From SZUA-320 sp963707875 (GTDB taxonomy: Bacteria > Gemmatimonadota > Gemmatimonadetes > Gemmatimonadales > GWC2-71-9): a DNA stretch of 64,000 nt. The stretch is from positions 186,001 through 250,000 of the forward strand of contig CAVPRU010000014.1 in assembly GCA_963707875.1 (NCBI GenBank), written 5' to 3'. The notes under the pieces were generated by a model, which worked only from the letters and a program-made list of their open reading frames with translations, searched no databases and was not told the origin of the DNA. Numbering within the stretch: the first letter of the stretch is position 1; every line of letters starts with the position of its first letter. Shown piece by piece: positions 34,713-43,914 of this stretch. The translations under genes and the position numbers were made by a program.

Positions 34713-35708
34713 TCAGGGCCGGGCGGTCCGCACGATCAGGCCCAGCGCCACCCCTCGCAGCCCAGGCCAACTGCGCTTCTTCCCCTGGTCCACCAGCATC
34801 AGCTGAGTCGAGATGCCGCCGTCCATCAGAATGGCGTCCCGACTGCCCAGGGCTCCCATCACCGCGGCCATTTCCGGCGTGGTGAAGCCGAACGGCACCA
34901 CGTCAAACACCCCTCCCAGCCCCTGCCACCGGGTCATGGCGATCAACACCCGGCCGTCCGCCAGCGTCCCGAGCCCGAGGCGGGCATCGCGGTGGGTCAG
35001 GTCAACTCCCTGGTCCGGGAACCGCAGTTGGAGCGGGAGTCGACCCTTGCGGAGCAGGTCGGGGAAGGACTGAAACCCGATCCGGGCCTCTCCGGCCAGG
35101 AACGGCAGACTGTCAATGGTGACGATCCGGACCCGCCCGGCGGTGTCCACCAGCACTCCGGGCGCCAGCGGGCCCGTGCCAGGGGGCTGTTCCGCGATTC
35201 CGTTCCGCACCAGCCACCCCCAGGGGCCCCCCTTGAACTGTCCGGCGTTGAGCGCGAGCACGGCGTCCCCGGGGGCGTCCTGGATCGTCCAGCGACCGGC
35301 AAGGCCCTCCTGGGCGCGGGCTGGCACGGCGAGTTCAAAGGCGAGTCTGGAGGGATCGAGTCGCACCAGAATCACCCGGATCCGCCAGGCCGTCCCAGTG
35401 CCAGCCAGGATGAGTTCCCCCCATTCCACTCCGGGCGAGGCGGGGCGCCAGGTCACCGCGTCGGCGACCAACGGCAGAGGCCCCGGCCAGAACGCCGGGG
35501 CCTCCGTCGACCGCCACCAGGTGACCCACCCTCCCCCAACCTCGATTGCCAGACTGCTCCCCGATTCGCTGGGCAGCGGGGGCGATGCGAAACCGGAAAG
35601 GAGAGTGGTGAGGAGGAGGAAGCGGCCTCCGCTCAGAGGATATTCTCCTTCGTCAGGGTCTTCACAAGCGCGCGGCAGCTCGTCTGGTAGAAAGTCAGGA
35701 TAGCCCAC
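34713..35708 (-). CDS. Exported phosphodiester glycosidase (NAGPA-domain) protein
   Basis: Up to 331 residues. The NAGPA fold is recognisable from VLALNAGQFKGG near 150, GWLVRNGIAEQ near 163, ADGRVLIAM near 250 and AILMDGGISTQLML near 290-304, the catalytic-type GG motif. Such domains remove phosphodiester-linked sugars or sit on envelope proteins. Signal-like LLLTTLLSGFA lies near 31-41, so the 30 residues before it may not be translated; the GTG at 35708 overlaps the upstream gene by 76 bases and no better ATG, GTG or TTG exists close to the signal. Start uncertain. Confidence 0.78.
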   Translation of the reverse strand: MGYPDFLPDELPRACEDPDEGEYPLSGGRFLLLTTLLSGFASPPLPSESGSSLAIEVGGGWVTWWRSTEAPAFWPGPLPLVADAVTWRPASPGVEWGELILAGTGTAWRIRVILVRLDPSRLAFELAVPARAQEGLAGRWTIQDAPGDAVLALNAGQFKGGPWGWLVRNGIAEQPPGTGPLAPGVLVDTAGRVRIVTIDSLPFLAGEARIGFQSFPDLLRKGRLPLQLRFPDQGVDLTHRDARLGLGTLADGRVLIAMTRWQGLGGVFDVVPFGFTTPEMAAVMGALGSRDAILMDGGISTQLMLVDQGKKRSWPGLRGVALGLIVRTARP

Positions 35709-36478
35709 TCCTCGTCCGTAAATCCCATGGACGGCTTCCCGTCGGTCCCGCAGAAATCAACCCACCGCTCCCGCATGATGAAATACTGCCGCTCCTTGAG
35801 CCCACTGGCCTCCTGACCCTTCTTGCGAACCTGGTCGTTCATCGGCAGGTCATTGTCCCTGCCCCGGGTGGGGGCAGTGGGTGCCCTGGGCATCTTGTCC
35901 AGCCTCGGCTCCCGCGGGATCGGGCCGCAGGAGTCGATGCGCTTCTTGATGCGCTGGGCAACGGCATTGGCCTCCATGATCTTGTTCTCTTCCAGGAGCT
36001 TCTCGGCCAGCTCAGCATCCTTGTCGTTAGCCGCGTCGTTACCGTCCATGCACTGCTGGCGGGCGTCATTCAAACTGTCGTACACCGCCACCAGCTTTTC
36101 CTGCTCGACCTGCTTGGCGTCCCAGGCCTTGAGTTCCACCTGGTACTTCCGGTCAGCCTCCTGGAACCTCTTTTCTGCCTCGGCATCCGCGGAATCCCGG
36201 GACGCCTTGTTCTTCTTGCGGTCAGCCTCCGCCTGCTTGAAGACCTTGACCTCAGCGAGTTCCGCCCGGAGCCCGGTCTCCAACTGCTGATACCGAGCCT
36301 CGGTGATCTCCAGCACGTCCTCGGTGAAATCGGGGGCCGGGGCACGGTTGACAGGCGTCACCGCCACCTCGGCGCTCTTCTTGGCCTTCTTGATCAGGCC
36401 ACCGATCTGGGCGGTTGCCGGGGTGGCAACGACGACGGCAAGGATGAGCCCGAGAGCGGGCGAGAACCTGGTATGCAT
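35633..36478 (-). CDS. Exported coiled-coil protein, unknown function
   Basis: 281 residues, signal peptide MHTRFSPALGLILAVVVATP cleaving after ATAQ. The mature part is charged and helical (about 60-190: TEARYQQLETGLRAELAEVKVF, KAWDAKQVEQEKLVAVYDSL), with Cys143, Cys183, Cys243 and Cys269 that may form disulfides, and a conserved-looking end (FYQTSCRALVKTLTKENIL). I recognise no family. It precedes and overlaps the NAGPA gene, suggesting they share a transcript and compartment. Confidence 0.8.
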   Translation of the reverse strand: MHTRFSPALGLILAVVVATPATAQIGGLIKKAKKSAEVAVTPVNRAPAPDFTEDVLEITEARYQQLETGLRAELAEVKVFKQAEADRKKNKASRDSADAEAEKRFQEADRKYQVELKAWDAKQVEQEKLVAVYDSLNDARQQCMDGNDAANDKDAELAEKLLEENKIMEANAVAQRIKKRIDSCGPIPREPRLDKMPRAPTAPTRGRDNDLPMNDQVRKKGQEASGLKERQYFIMRERWVDFCGTDGKPSMGFTDEEWAILTFYQTSCRALVKTLTKENIL

Positions 36479-36563
36479 GGTGGCTCCGCGGTTGATGGCG
36501 TCGAACGGGGCACAGGGGATGGCCCCGTTGCCGGGTCACTTCCGAAATCTGACAGGGGACGGA

Positions 36564-36620
36564 CGACTCCGCCAGAGTCGCGGCCCGCCCGGCTCCGGGA
36601 GGGAATCCGACACCGGAGCC
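36564..36620 (-). other. Two inverted repeats between clpB and the coiled-coil gene
   Basis: CGACTC/GAGTCG (36564-36569 with 36575-36580) and GGCTCCGG/CCGGAGCC (36591-36598 with 36613-36620) are perfect arms. They follow the clpB stop and could end its transcript, but neither has a T tract on either strand, so a factor-independent terminator is uncertain. Nothing else is visible in the 178-base gap. Confidence 0.4.
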
Positions 36621-36656
36621 CGGGTTTCCCGGCCCGGCGAGCCGGACCCCGACAGA

Positions 36657-39275
36657 CTATGCCGCCCTGTCGGTCGCCGGCTGCCGAATGAACCGCAGCT
36701 CATCCCCGGCGCCCTCGACCACGATCCGGTCGCCCTCCTGGTAGTCCCCTTCGAGCAGGTCCAGGGAGAGCGGGTTCTGGAGTCGGGCCTGGATGACCCG
36801 CTTGAGGGGGCGGGCCCCGAAGCGGGGATCATACCCCCAGTCGGCCAGCAGGGCCTTGGCCGGGGCGGTGACTTCCAGCGAGAGGCCTCGTGCCGCCAGG
36901 AGCGCCTCCAGGTGGACCAACTGGAGCTCGACGATCGCGCCGATGTGTTCCCGCGAAAGGGGCTGGAACACGACGATGTCATCGACCCGGTTGAGGAACT
37001 CGGGACGGAAATGATGCCGCAACTGCCCGCGCACCTCGTCGGCCACTCCAGGCCAGTGACCCGGGTCGGGGGCGTCGGCCCAGTCGAGGATGAGACCGGA
37101 CCCGATATTCGAGGTCATGATGATGACCACATTCCGAAAGTCGACGAGCCGGCCCTGGCTGTCCGTCAGCCGGCCGTCGTCCAGAATCTGGAGCAGCAGG
37201 TTGAAAACATCGGCGTGGGCCTTCTCGATCTCGTCGAACAGCAGGACGCTATAGGGACGGCGCCGCACCGCTTCGGTCAGCTGCCCGCCTTCCTCGTAGC
37301 CGATGTAGCCCGGCGGGGCGCCGATCATCCGGGCCACCGCGTGCTTTTCCATGTACTCGGACATGTCCAGCCGGACCATTGCTCGCTCATCGTCAAACAG
37401 GAACTGGGCGAGGGCCTTAGCGGTCTCCGTCTTCCCGACCCCGGTCGGGCCGAGGAAGATGAAAGACCCGACCGGACGATTCGGATCCTGCAACCCGGCC
37501 CTGCTCCTCCGCACCGCGTTGGACACCGCAGCCACCGCCTCGGCCTGGCCCACCACCCGACGATGGAGTTCTGATTCGAGCCGAGTGAGACGTTCCCGAT
37601 CGCTTTCCAGCATCTTGGTCACCGGAATGCCGGTCCATTGGGCCACCACTTCGGCGATGTCCTCGGTATCCACCTCTTCGCGGAGATAGCGGGCCGTGGC
37701 CTGAACCTCGGCCAGCCGGACCTCTTCGGCCGCGACCTGACGCTCGAGTTCAGGCAGCCGACCGTAGCGAAGCTCCGCGGCCTTCTGCAAATCTCCTTCC
37801 CGGGTCGCCTGGTCCACCGCGTGCCGGAGTGCCTCCGCCGCCGTCTTGGTCTCCTGAATGCCGTGGATGGCGTCCTTCTCCGCCTGCCACTGGGCCTTCA
37901 TCCCCGAACCGGTCTCGCGCAGCATCGAGATTTCCTGCTCCAGGGTCTCGCGCCGCTCGATGGCTGCCTTGTCCTTCTCCTTGAGGAGGGCCTGGCGCTG
38001 AATCTCCAGTTGAACGATCCGCCGTTCCACTTCGTCGATCTCGGATGGCAAGGAGTCGATTTCGATCCGCAGTCGACTGGCCGCCTCGTCCATCAGGTCG
38101 ATCGCCTTGTCCGGCTGGAACCGGTCTCCGATGTAGCGGTCCGACAGAGTGGCCGCCGCCACCAGGGCATTATCGGTAATCCGCACTCCGTGGTGCACTT
38201 CGTACTTCTCCTTCAGCCCCCGGAGGATCGCGATAGTGTCCTCGACACCGGGAGCTTCCACCATGACCGGCTGGAACCGCCGCTCGAGGGCGGAGTCCTT
38301 CTCGACATGCTTGCGGTACTCGTCCAGGGTAGTGGCGCCGATCACGTGCAGTTCCCCGCGGGCCAGGGCCGGCTTGAGCATGTTGCTGGCGTCCACCGCG
38401 CCTTCGGCACCGCCTGCCCCGACGATGGTGTGCATCTCGTCGATGAAGGTGACGAACCGGCCTTCGGCCTGGGTCAACTCCTTGAGAACCCCTTTGAGCC
38501 GCTCCTCGAACTCTCCTCGAAACTTGGTGCCGGCGATGAGCAGACCGATATCGAGGACGACGAGTTCCCGCCCCCGGAGCGAATCGGGGACGTCACCGTC
38601 CACGATCCGCTGGGCCAGTCCTTCGACGATTGCGGTCTTGCCCACCCCGGGCTCGCCGATCAGGACTGGGTTGTTCTTGGTCCGCCGGGACAGCACCTGC
38701 ATGACCCGTCGAATCTCGTTGTCCCGGCCGATCACCGGATCGAGCTTCCCCGCCCGGGCGGCATCAGTGAGGTTCCGGGTGAAGCGGCGGAGGGCCTGAT
38801 AGGCGTCCTCAGGGCTGGTGTCGGTCACCTGGTGGGCACCCCGGACCTGGCTCAAGGCGGCGCGGAGATCGGCAACCGCAATCTCCCGTTCGCTCAGGAG
38901 CGAGCGCAGAGTAGTCCCCGATTCCTCCGCCAACCCCACGACCAGGTGCTCGGTGGAGACGTAGGCGTCCCCCATCGCCTTGGCCTCCTTCTCGGCCCGA
39001 TCGAAGACCTTGTGCAACTCCCGGGCAAGACTGGGCTCCACGTCGCCGCTTTGGGAGGGGAATCGGGCGAGCTCCCGATCAGTCGCCTCCCGGAGCTGCG
39101 TCACGTTGAGACCGACCTTCTGGAGCAGCGGCTGGACGACCCCTTCATCCTGCGACAGCAGCGCCGCCAGCAGATGGGCATCGTTCACTACGGGGTTGCC
39201 CTTGGCCTGAGCCAACGCCGAGGCATCCCGGAATGCTTCCTGCGCTTTGATGGTCAATCGCTCTGGGCGGATCAT
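36657..39275 (-). CDS. clpB: Disaggregase ClpB (Hsp100)
   Basis: 872 residues from ATG 39275, preceded by GGAG at six bases. N domain 1-150 (LTIKAQEAFRDASALAQAKG), first AAA module with GEPGVGKTAIVEG near 206, a middle coiled coil (about 405-530) which distinguishes ClpB from ClpA/ClpC, second AAA module with GPTGVGKTETAKAL near 605, and a D2 small domain. Unfolds aggregated proteins together with DnaK. I saw no CIRCE in the 131 bases upstream, so its heat control differs from groES-groEL. Confidence 0.97.
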   Translation of the reverse strand: MIRPERLTIKAQEAFRDASALAQAKGNPVVNDAHLLAALLSQDEGVVQPLLQKVGLNVTQLREATDRELARFPSQSGDVEPSLARELHKVFDRAEKEAKAMGDAYVSTEHLVVGLAEESGTTLRSLLSEREIAVADLRAALSQVRGAHQVTDTSPEDAYQALRRFTRNLTDAARAGKLDPVIGRDNEIRRVMQVLSRRTKNNPVLIGEPGVGKTAIVEGLAQRIVDGDVPDSLRGRELVVLDIGLLIAGTKFRGEFEERLKGVLKELTQAEGRFVTFIDEMHTIVGAGGAEGAVDASNMLKPALARGELHVIGATTLDEYRKHVEKDSALERRFQPVMVEAPGVEDTIAILRGLKEKYEVHHGVRITDNALVAAATLSDRYIGDRFQPDKAIDLMDEAASRLRIEIDSLPSEIDEVERRIVQLEIQRQALLKEKDKAAIERRETLEQEISMLRETGSGMKAQWQAEKDAIHGIQETKTAAEALRHAVDQATREGDLQKAAELRYGRLPELERQVAAEEVRLAEVQATARYLREEVDTEDIAEVVAQWTGIPVTKMLESDRERLTRLESELHRRVVGQAEAVAAVSNAVRRSRAGLQDPNRPVGSFIFLGPTGVGKTETAKALAQFLFDDERAMVRLDMSEYMEKHAVARMIGAPPGYIGYEEGGQLTEAVRRRPYSVLLFDEIEKAHADVFNLLLQILDDGRLTDSQGRLVDFRNVVIIMTSNIGSGLILDWADAPDPGHWPGVADEVRGQLRHHFRPEFLNRVDDIVVFQPLSREHIGAIVELQLVHLEALLAARGLSLEVTAPAKALLADWGYDPRFGARPLKRVIQARLQNPLSLDLLEGDYQEGDRIVVEGAGDELRFIRQPATDRAA

Positions 39276-39406
39276 CGAGTTCTCCACATGCGGGCCACCG
39301 GAAGAATCCCTCACGGCACAGGGACCTAAATCGTTGTCACTACGGCACATGAGGATGGGCAATTCGCGTACCGCTCGAATATGCCGAAATGACAGTTGGT
39401 CTCGAG

Positions 39407-41239
39407 TCAGACGAGTGTTCGACGCCCCTCCGCATCTCGTCTGGTAACCCCGGTCCGGTCGGCCCACTCGAGCAGCGGGATGAGGAACCGGCGGCTCAGA
39501 CCCAGTTGTTCACGCACGGCGGCTGGGACGATCTCCCCTTGGGCGCCAACCAGGCGGAGCACTCCAGCGACCTGGTCCAACGCCTCCCGGGCGTAGTACC
39601 GGTCCCGCTCGACCGCCTCGATCAGGCCTCGGCTCGCCGCCATTCGCAGGGCACCGGCAAGGTCCGTCAAGCCCAGCCCGCCCAGTTCGGCGGTGGTCAG
39701 GGGCTCCAGCCCGGCCGCTCGGATCTCCTCCACGAGGCGGGTGACCTCCCTCTCACCTCCGCCGGCGCTGGGCGCGAACCCCGACCGCGCAACGGCCCCG
39801 CGGTCCCGACGGAGTAGGCCGTCGTCGGCAAACCGCGCCACGAGGGCATCCACCACCCAGCCAGTCCCCGCCAGCTGACTCCGGAGGGTCTCCAGCGAGA
39901 TCCCCGGAAGGGCCGGGTAGGCGAGGTGATACTGCTCGACCATCCCAATCAAACGGTGGCCGGTGCTGTCAAACCGCGATCGGAGAATCCACCGATCCGC
40001 CACCGCGACAAGCTCTGGGAGAGACTTCAGGGCTGCTCCGATGGAGTCCGGGGAAATGCCCGAGAGAATCACCGCCGCATCGGCCGTCACCCCTGAGGGG
40101 CGCCGATCGATGAGCCCGGCCAGCCGACGCCGCGGGTCGGGGTCCAGCAGTTCGGCGGGCCACCCGGACCGGCGAGGGGGAGAGGGGTCGATCACGACCC
40201 CCCCACCGATGGTCTCGACCGGACTGTATCTCCGCAACACCAGCCGGTCGCTGCCCCGGGCCACCAGCGGTTCCTCGAGGGCCAGGCGGGCGGGCCCTCG
40301 GCCGCCGGGAAGGATGTCCTCCCTGGGATAGACCCGGGCCATCACCTCGGCGGTACCGTGATGGACCCTCACGCGGGAGCGGCGAGTCAGCGGAGCCGGG
40401 GCGTCCGCGGAGAGTGTGATCACCGCATCCAGCGCCCGGGCCGGGGTCCACGGCCACCGACCGGCCACCACCATGGTTCCGCGGGGCGACTCCTCCCGGC
40501 CGATCCCCCCCAGTCCCAGCGCCGCCCGCGCCCCCGGGAGGGCCGTGGTGGTCGGCTGGCCGAACGATTCAATGGTGCGCACTTTCCCCTTGGCTCCGCC
40601 TGGCAGCAGCGTGACGGCGTCTCCCACCGAGAGCGAGCCGCTCCACACGGTCCCGGTCACCACGGTCCCGACCCCAGCCAGGCTGAAGGCCCGGTCCACG
40701 GGCAGCCGGAAGACAGTGTCCGGCGGACGAGGTGATGGACCGGCAGCCTCCTCCGCGATCCGGTCCCGAAGCAGGTCCAACCCGACCCCGGTCACGGCGG
40801 AAACCTCGACCGGGGTGCCGAACGACACCGGACTCACGGACAGCCGGTCCTCCACCTCGTTCCGAACCAGCGCCAGCCAATCGGAGTCGACCAGGTCCAC
40901 TTTGCTGAGCACCGGGATCCCCCGTGGGACACCGAGCTGCTCCACCACGGTGAGGTGTTCCAGGGTCTGGGGTCGGATCCCTTCGGCGGCATCGATCACC
41001 AGCAGGACGAGGTCGATCCCCGAAGCTCCGGCCACCATCGTCCTGACGAAGTCCTCATGACCTGGAACATCCACGATGCCAATCGGAGCCAGCCCGTCAA
41101 GCCGGAGGGACGCGAAGTTCAGCTCGATGGTGATCCCCCGTTGCCGCTCCTCCCGAAGCCGATCCATCGGTGTCCCGGTCAGCGCGGTGACCAAGGTCGA
41201 TTTGCCGTGGTCGATATGACCTGCCGTCCCGATGATCAC
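39407..41239 (-). CDS. selB: Selenocysteine-specific elongation factor SelB
   Basis: Delivers Sec-tRNA to UGA codons with a SECIS hairpin. 610 residues from GTG 41239, which shares GTGA with the recO stop. GTPase motifs: GTAGHIDHGKSTL at 3-15, RGITIELNF, DVPGHEDFV near 55, and SKVDLVD. EF-Tu-like domains II and III follow, then C-terminal winged helices (about 350-610, for example LAGALRMAASRGLIEAVERDRYY). Length and winged-helix tail separate it from EF-Tu. selA, selC and selD are not in the window, and I found no UGA-interrupted gene convincingly explained by selenocysteine. Confidence 0.95.
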   Translation of the reverse strand: MIIGTAGHIDHGKSTLVTALTGTPMDRLREERQRGITIELNFASLRLDGLAPIGIVDVPGHEDFVRTMVAGASGIDLVLLVIDAAEGIRPQTLEHLTVVEQLGVPRGIPVLSKVDLVDSDWLALVRNEVEDRLSVSPVSFGTPVEVSAVTGVGLDLLRDRIAEEAAGPSPRPPDTVFRLPVDRAFSLAGVGTVVTGTVWSGSLSVGDAVTLLPGGAKGKVRTIESFGQPTTTALPGARAALGLGGIGREESPRGTMVVAGRWPWTPARALDAVITLSADAPAPLTRRSRVRVHHGTAEVMARVYPREDILPGGRGPARLALEEPLVARGSDRLVLRRYSPVETIGGGVVIDPSPPRRSGWPAELLDPDPRRRLAGLIDRRPSGVTADAAVILSGISPDSIGAALKSLPELVAVADRWILRSRFDSTGHRLIGMVEQYHLAYPALPGISLETLRSQLAGTGWVVDALVARFADDGLLRRDRGAVARSGFAPSAGGGEREVTRLVEEIRAAGLEPLTTAELGGLGLTDLAGALRMAASRGLIEAVERDRYYAREALDQVAGVLRLVGAQGEIVPAAVREQLGLSRRFLIPLLEWADRTGVTRRDAEGRRTLV

Positions 41240-42000
41240 GCGGGTTCCCAGGAACGGTGTTGCCAGAAGTCGAGCGCAGGCAGTTCCGCGTCGCCGCCGA
41301 GTTGGTGGCGAAGATATCGCCCCAGCAGCCGACGATGGGCCGCCGCGTGGCTTCGTTGCATGACCGGCAGATCGTCGGTCCCCGCCAGCACCCTGATCAG
41401 ATCCGCCCGGTCGGCCTCCGGAAGCCAGGTCACCGCGTGGCTGCGGGCACAGGTCGGGCAGAGCGCCCCGCCCTCTGTCAGGCTGAAGGGCAGCGGACCC
41501 TCCCCGGGGACCGCAGCGCCATCGAGGACGCACTGCCGCAGATCCGGGGCGAAGCCAAGCACCCCGACCAGTTGCCACAGCCAGTGGAGACCGACGACCT
41601 CGGCTGAGACGGGGTCGGTCACCTCCAGTTCCAGCAGGGCGCGTTTGAACCCCTGGTAGGATGGTTCGTGGACGCCGGCCGGGGCAAACCGCAGCATGAC
41701 TTCGGCGAGTGCCAGTCCGGCGGCATATCGGTCCATCACCGCCGCCAGCCCCGCTGGCAGATGGAGGAGATCGAATCCGGTGAGGAGATGGAGATCACTG
41801 CGGCCTGACAGCACCACCATCCCCTGGCCAATGCTGAGTGGCTGCAACCCGCCGCCGAAACGACTCCTGGGTCGGAGGGCCCCCTTGGCGATGACACTCT
41901 GGACCCCGAGTTCCCGGGTGGCCAGGCGAGCGATCCGGGACGACTCGCCGTATCGGAGGGTGGACAGGACGATCCCCTCCACAACGATCGGCTGGGCCAT
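41236..42000 (-). CDS. recO: DNA repair protein RecO
   Basis: Loads RecA through the RecFOR pathway. 254 residues from ATG 42000. N-terminal OB fold (IVVEGIVLSTLRYGESSRIARLATRELG at 5-32), helical middle, and a zinc site CPTCARSHAV near 181 with an upstream Cys in LRQCVLDG near 158. Normal RecO length. Shares a GTGA overlap with selB and is two bases from the lipoprotein gene upstream. Confidence 0.92.
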   Translation of the reverse strand: MAQPIVVEGIVLSTLRYGESSRIARLATRELGVQSVIAKGALRPRSRFGGGLQPLSIGQGMVVLSGRSDLHLLTGFDLLHLPAGLAAVMDRYAAGLALAEVMLRFAPAGVHEPSYQGFKRALLELEVTDPVSAEVVGLHWLWQLVGVLGFAPDLRQCVLDGAAVPGEGPLPFSLTEGGALCPTCARSHAVTWLPEADRADLIRVLAGTDDLPVMQRSHAAAHRRLLGRYLRHQLGGDAELPALDFWQHRSWEPA

Positions 42001-42002
42001 GA

Positions 42003-43076
42003 TCAGCGGTGGGTTGGTTCGTCGGCGGGGGGAATCAGGGTGGTGGTGGCCGCCCGGGGGCATACGCCCAGGATCACGCTCCGGATTTCGGTCAGATCGG
42101 GGCGGAAGACGCGGGCCCGACCCGGGGTGCCCGGAGCGCAGTTGCCGGGCTCGATCCCGTAGATCTGATTCCGGCTGTCGGTGGTGACGCCCTGGCTGGT
42201 CTGGACCGGGATGCCGCCCCCGGCTCCACGCACGACCGATCGAGTGCGGGTGTTGAACTCCATCAGCCCTTCGGTGGGGGAACTGATCATCACTCGTTCC
42301 CCCCGGTCGGCCGCGATCGGGCCCGGAAACTCCCCGAGCCCACCGAAAGAACCGACCTCGGTTCGGGACACGGGGTCGATGATGGTCAACCGTCCGGCCG
42401 GGCTCTCGGGCCCACCTCGGCTGAGAACATAGATCCGCCCGTCGGCGGCCACACTGGCGTAGCTCGCGTTGCCCGGGCCGGGGATCGGGATCGAGTCCCT
42501 CCCACCGATACGCGTCAAGGTGTTCGGGTCAAGCACCAGGATCCAGCTCTCCCCCTTCGGACACTCCGCCTGGCCGACAGCGCACGGGCCCACGTTGGCG
42601 TGGATCACAAAGAGCCGGGCCCGGGCCAGCACCACGGCCTTGGGTGCCGCGCCGGTCTCCATGAGCGTCACCTCGCCCGACCCCAGCCGGACCCTCGCGA
42701 CGGCCCGAGCCTGCTGCAGGGCGACAAACGCGACCGAATCCCCCTGCACCGCCGTTCCGCGCGCCCCGGCACCCGCCCCGAGCGGGATCATCGCGATCAG
42801 GGCCTTCCGGCCGAGGTCGATGACGGCCAAGGAGTCCCCCCCACCGGCGGGCGTCACCGCATGGACCTGGCCGGCGGAGGGACGGCCGTCGGTGGGCACG
42901 GCGGTGCCGAGCGGTACTCTCACCTGGGTCTCCCGCGACAGGGAAACGATGGAGAGGGTGGCCTCGCCGGTGTTGACCACGAGCATCAACTCCTCCGGGG
43001 GAGGCAGCGGGGCGCTCGTTTCAGCGCACCCCGCGAGCCAGAGGATGCTCCACAGGGACCAGGATCGCAGGTTCAC
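42003..43076 (-). CDS. Propeller-type lipoprotein
   Basis: 357 residues. Lipoprotein signal MNLRSWSLWSILWLAGCAET with lipobox LAGC (Cys17). The mature part has repeated beta-blade sequence (DSLAVIDLGRKALIAMIPLG, SWILVLDPNTLTRIG, GRLTIIDPVSRTEVGSFGG), as in YncE/NHL-type propellers. Cys residues around CAVGQAECPKGE and GNCAPGTPG may pair. Probably a periplasmic or outer-membrane scaffold; no catalytic motif. Partner genes downstream (recO) look unrelated. Confidence 0.8.
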   Translation of the reverse strand: MNLRSWSLWSILWLAGCAETSAPLPPPEELMLVVNTGEATLSIVSLSRETQVRVPLGTAVPTDGRPSAGQVHAVTPAGGGDSLAVIDLGRKALIAMIPLGAGAGARGTAVQGDSVAFVALQQARAVARVRLGSGEVTLMETGAAPKAVVLARARLFVIHANVGPCAVGQAECPKGESWILVLDPNTLTRIGGRDSIPIPGPGNASYASVAADGRIYVLSRGGPESPAGRLTIIDPVSRTEVGSFGGLGEFPGPIAADRGERVMISSPTEGLMEFNTRTRSVVRGAGGGIPVQTSQGVTTDSRNQIYGIEPGNCAPGTPGRARVFRPDLTEIRSVILGVCPRAATTTLIPPADEPTHR

Positions 43077-43116
43077 CCCTGTAGGATATACCCGGCGCCC
43101 CCGGCGTGGCAGAGCG

Positions 43117-43914
43117 TCACCCGGCGGCGGGCCCAGGCCCGGGACGAAGCGGGGTCATCCGGGGACGGCCGTCGGGGCCAGGCTCGATGGCCACCGGCCA
43201 ATCGAAGACCTGGCTGACGACGGCTTCCGTCATGACCTCAGCGGGGGTTCCGGCGGCCACCTGGCGCCCTTGCCGCAGCAGGATCAACCGATCGGCAAAC
43301 CGGGCGGAGAGGTTGAGGTGGTGGGAGATCAGCAGGCAGGCGATCCCATCGTCGACCAGGGTCCGGACCAGCTCCATGACCTCCATCTCATGCCGGACAT
43401 CAAGGGCGCTCGCCGGTTCATCCAGCACCAGGGCCGCTGGCTCCTGGGCCAGGGCCCTGGCGATCCGGACCCGCTGCCACTCCCCGCCGGAAAGCGTATC
43501 GACGATTCTCGATTGCAGGTCGATCACATCCGCGCGCACCAATGCGCGTTCGATGGCCTCCCGGTCGACCGACCGCAGCGGACTCATGGGTCCAAGGTGA
43601 GGATACCGGCCCATCTGCACCACCTCGAGAACGGTGAGGGGGGCCCAGATCTCCTCCCGCTGGGAAACCACTCCGATCTGCCGAGCAAGTTCGTTCCGTC
43701 GCCATTCGCCGATCGGGCGGCCCTCGCACAGGACCACCCCCACGGTCGGCCGCACCACCCCAAGCAGCGCCCGCAGCACGGTAGTCTTCCCGCTTCCGTT
43801 GGGTCCCCCCATGGCAACCAGCCTTCCGGAAGGAATCTGGAGCGACACGTCCTCAACGGCCGCTCGCGGCATCCCCGGATACCGGATCGTCAGGCCCCGC
43901 GCCTCCAGTGTCAC
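43117..43914 (-). CDS. btuD: BtuD: ATPase of the cobalamin ABC importer
   Basis: 265 residues from GTG 43914 (GTGA with the btuC stop). Walker A GGPNGSGKTT near 35-44, Q-loop VVSQREE, ABC signature LSGGEWQRVRIARAL near 140-154, Walker B LVLDEPASALD and switch His in LLISHHLNL. FecE/BtuD-type sequence. Assignment to cobalamin rather than ferric siderophores rests on the riboswitch upstream of the operon. Confidence 0.92.
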   Translation of the reverse strand: MTLEARGLTIRYPGMPRAAVEDVSLQIPSGRLVAMGGPNGSGKTTVLRALLGVVRPTVGVVLCEGRPIGEWRRNELARQIGVVSQREEIWAPLTVLEVVQMGRYPHLGPMSPLRSVDREAIERALVRADVIDLQSRIVDTLSGGEWQRVRIARALAQEPAALVLDEPASALDVRHEMEVMELVRTLVDDGIACLLISHHLNLSARFADRLILLRQGRQVAAGTPAEVMTEAVVSQVFDWPVAIEPGPDGRPRMTPLRPGPGPAAG

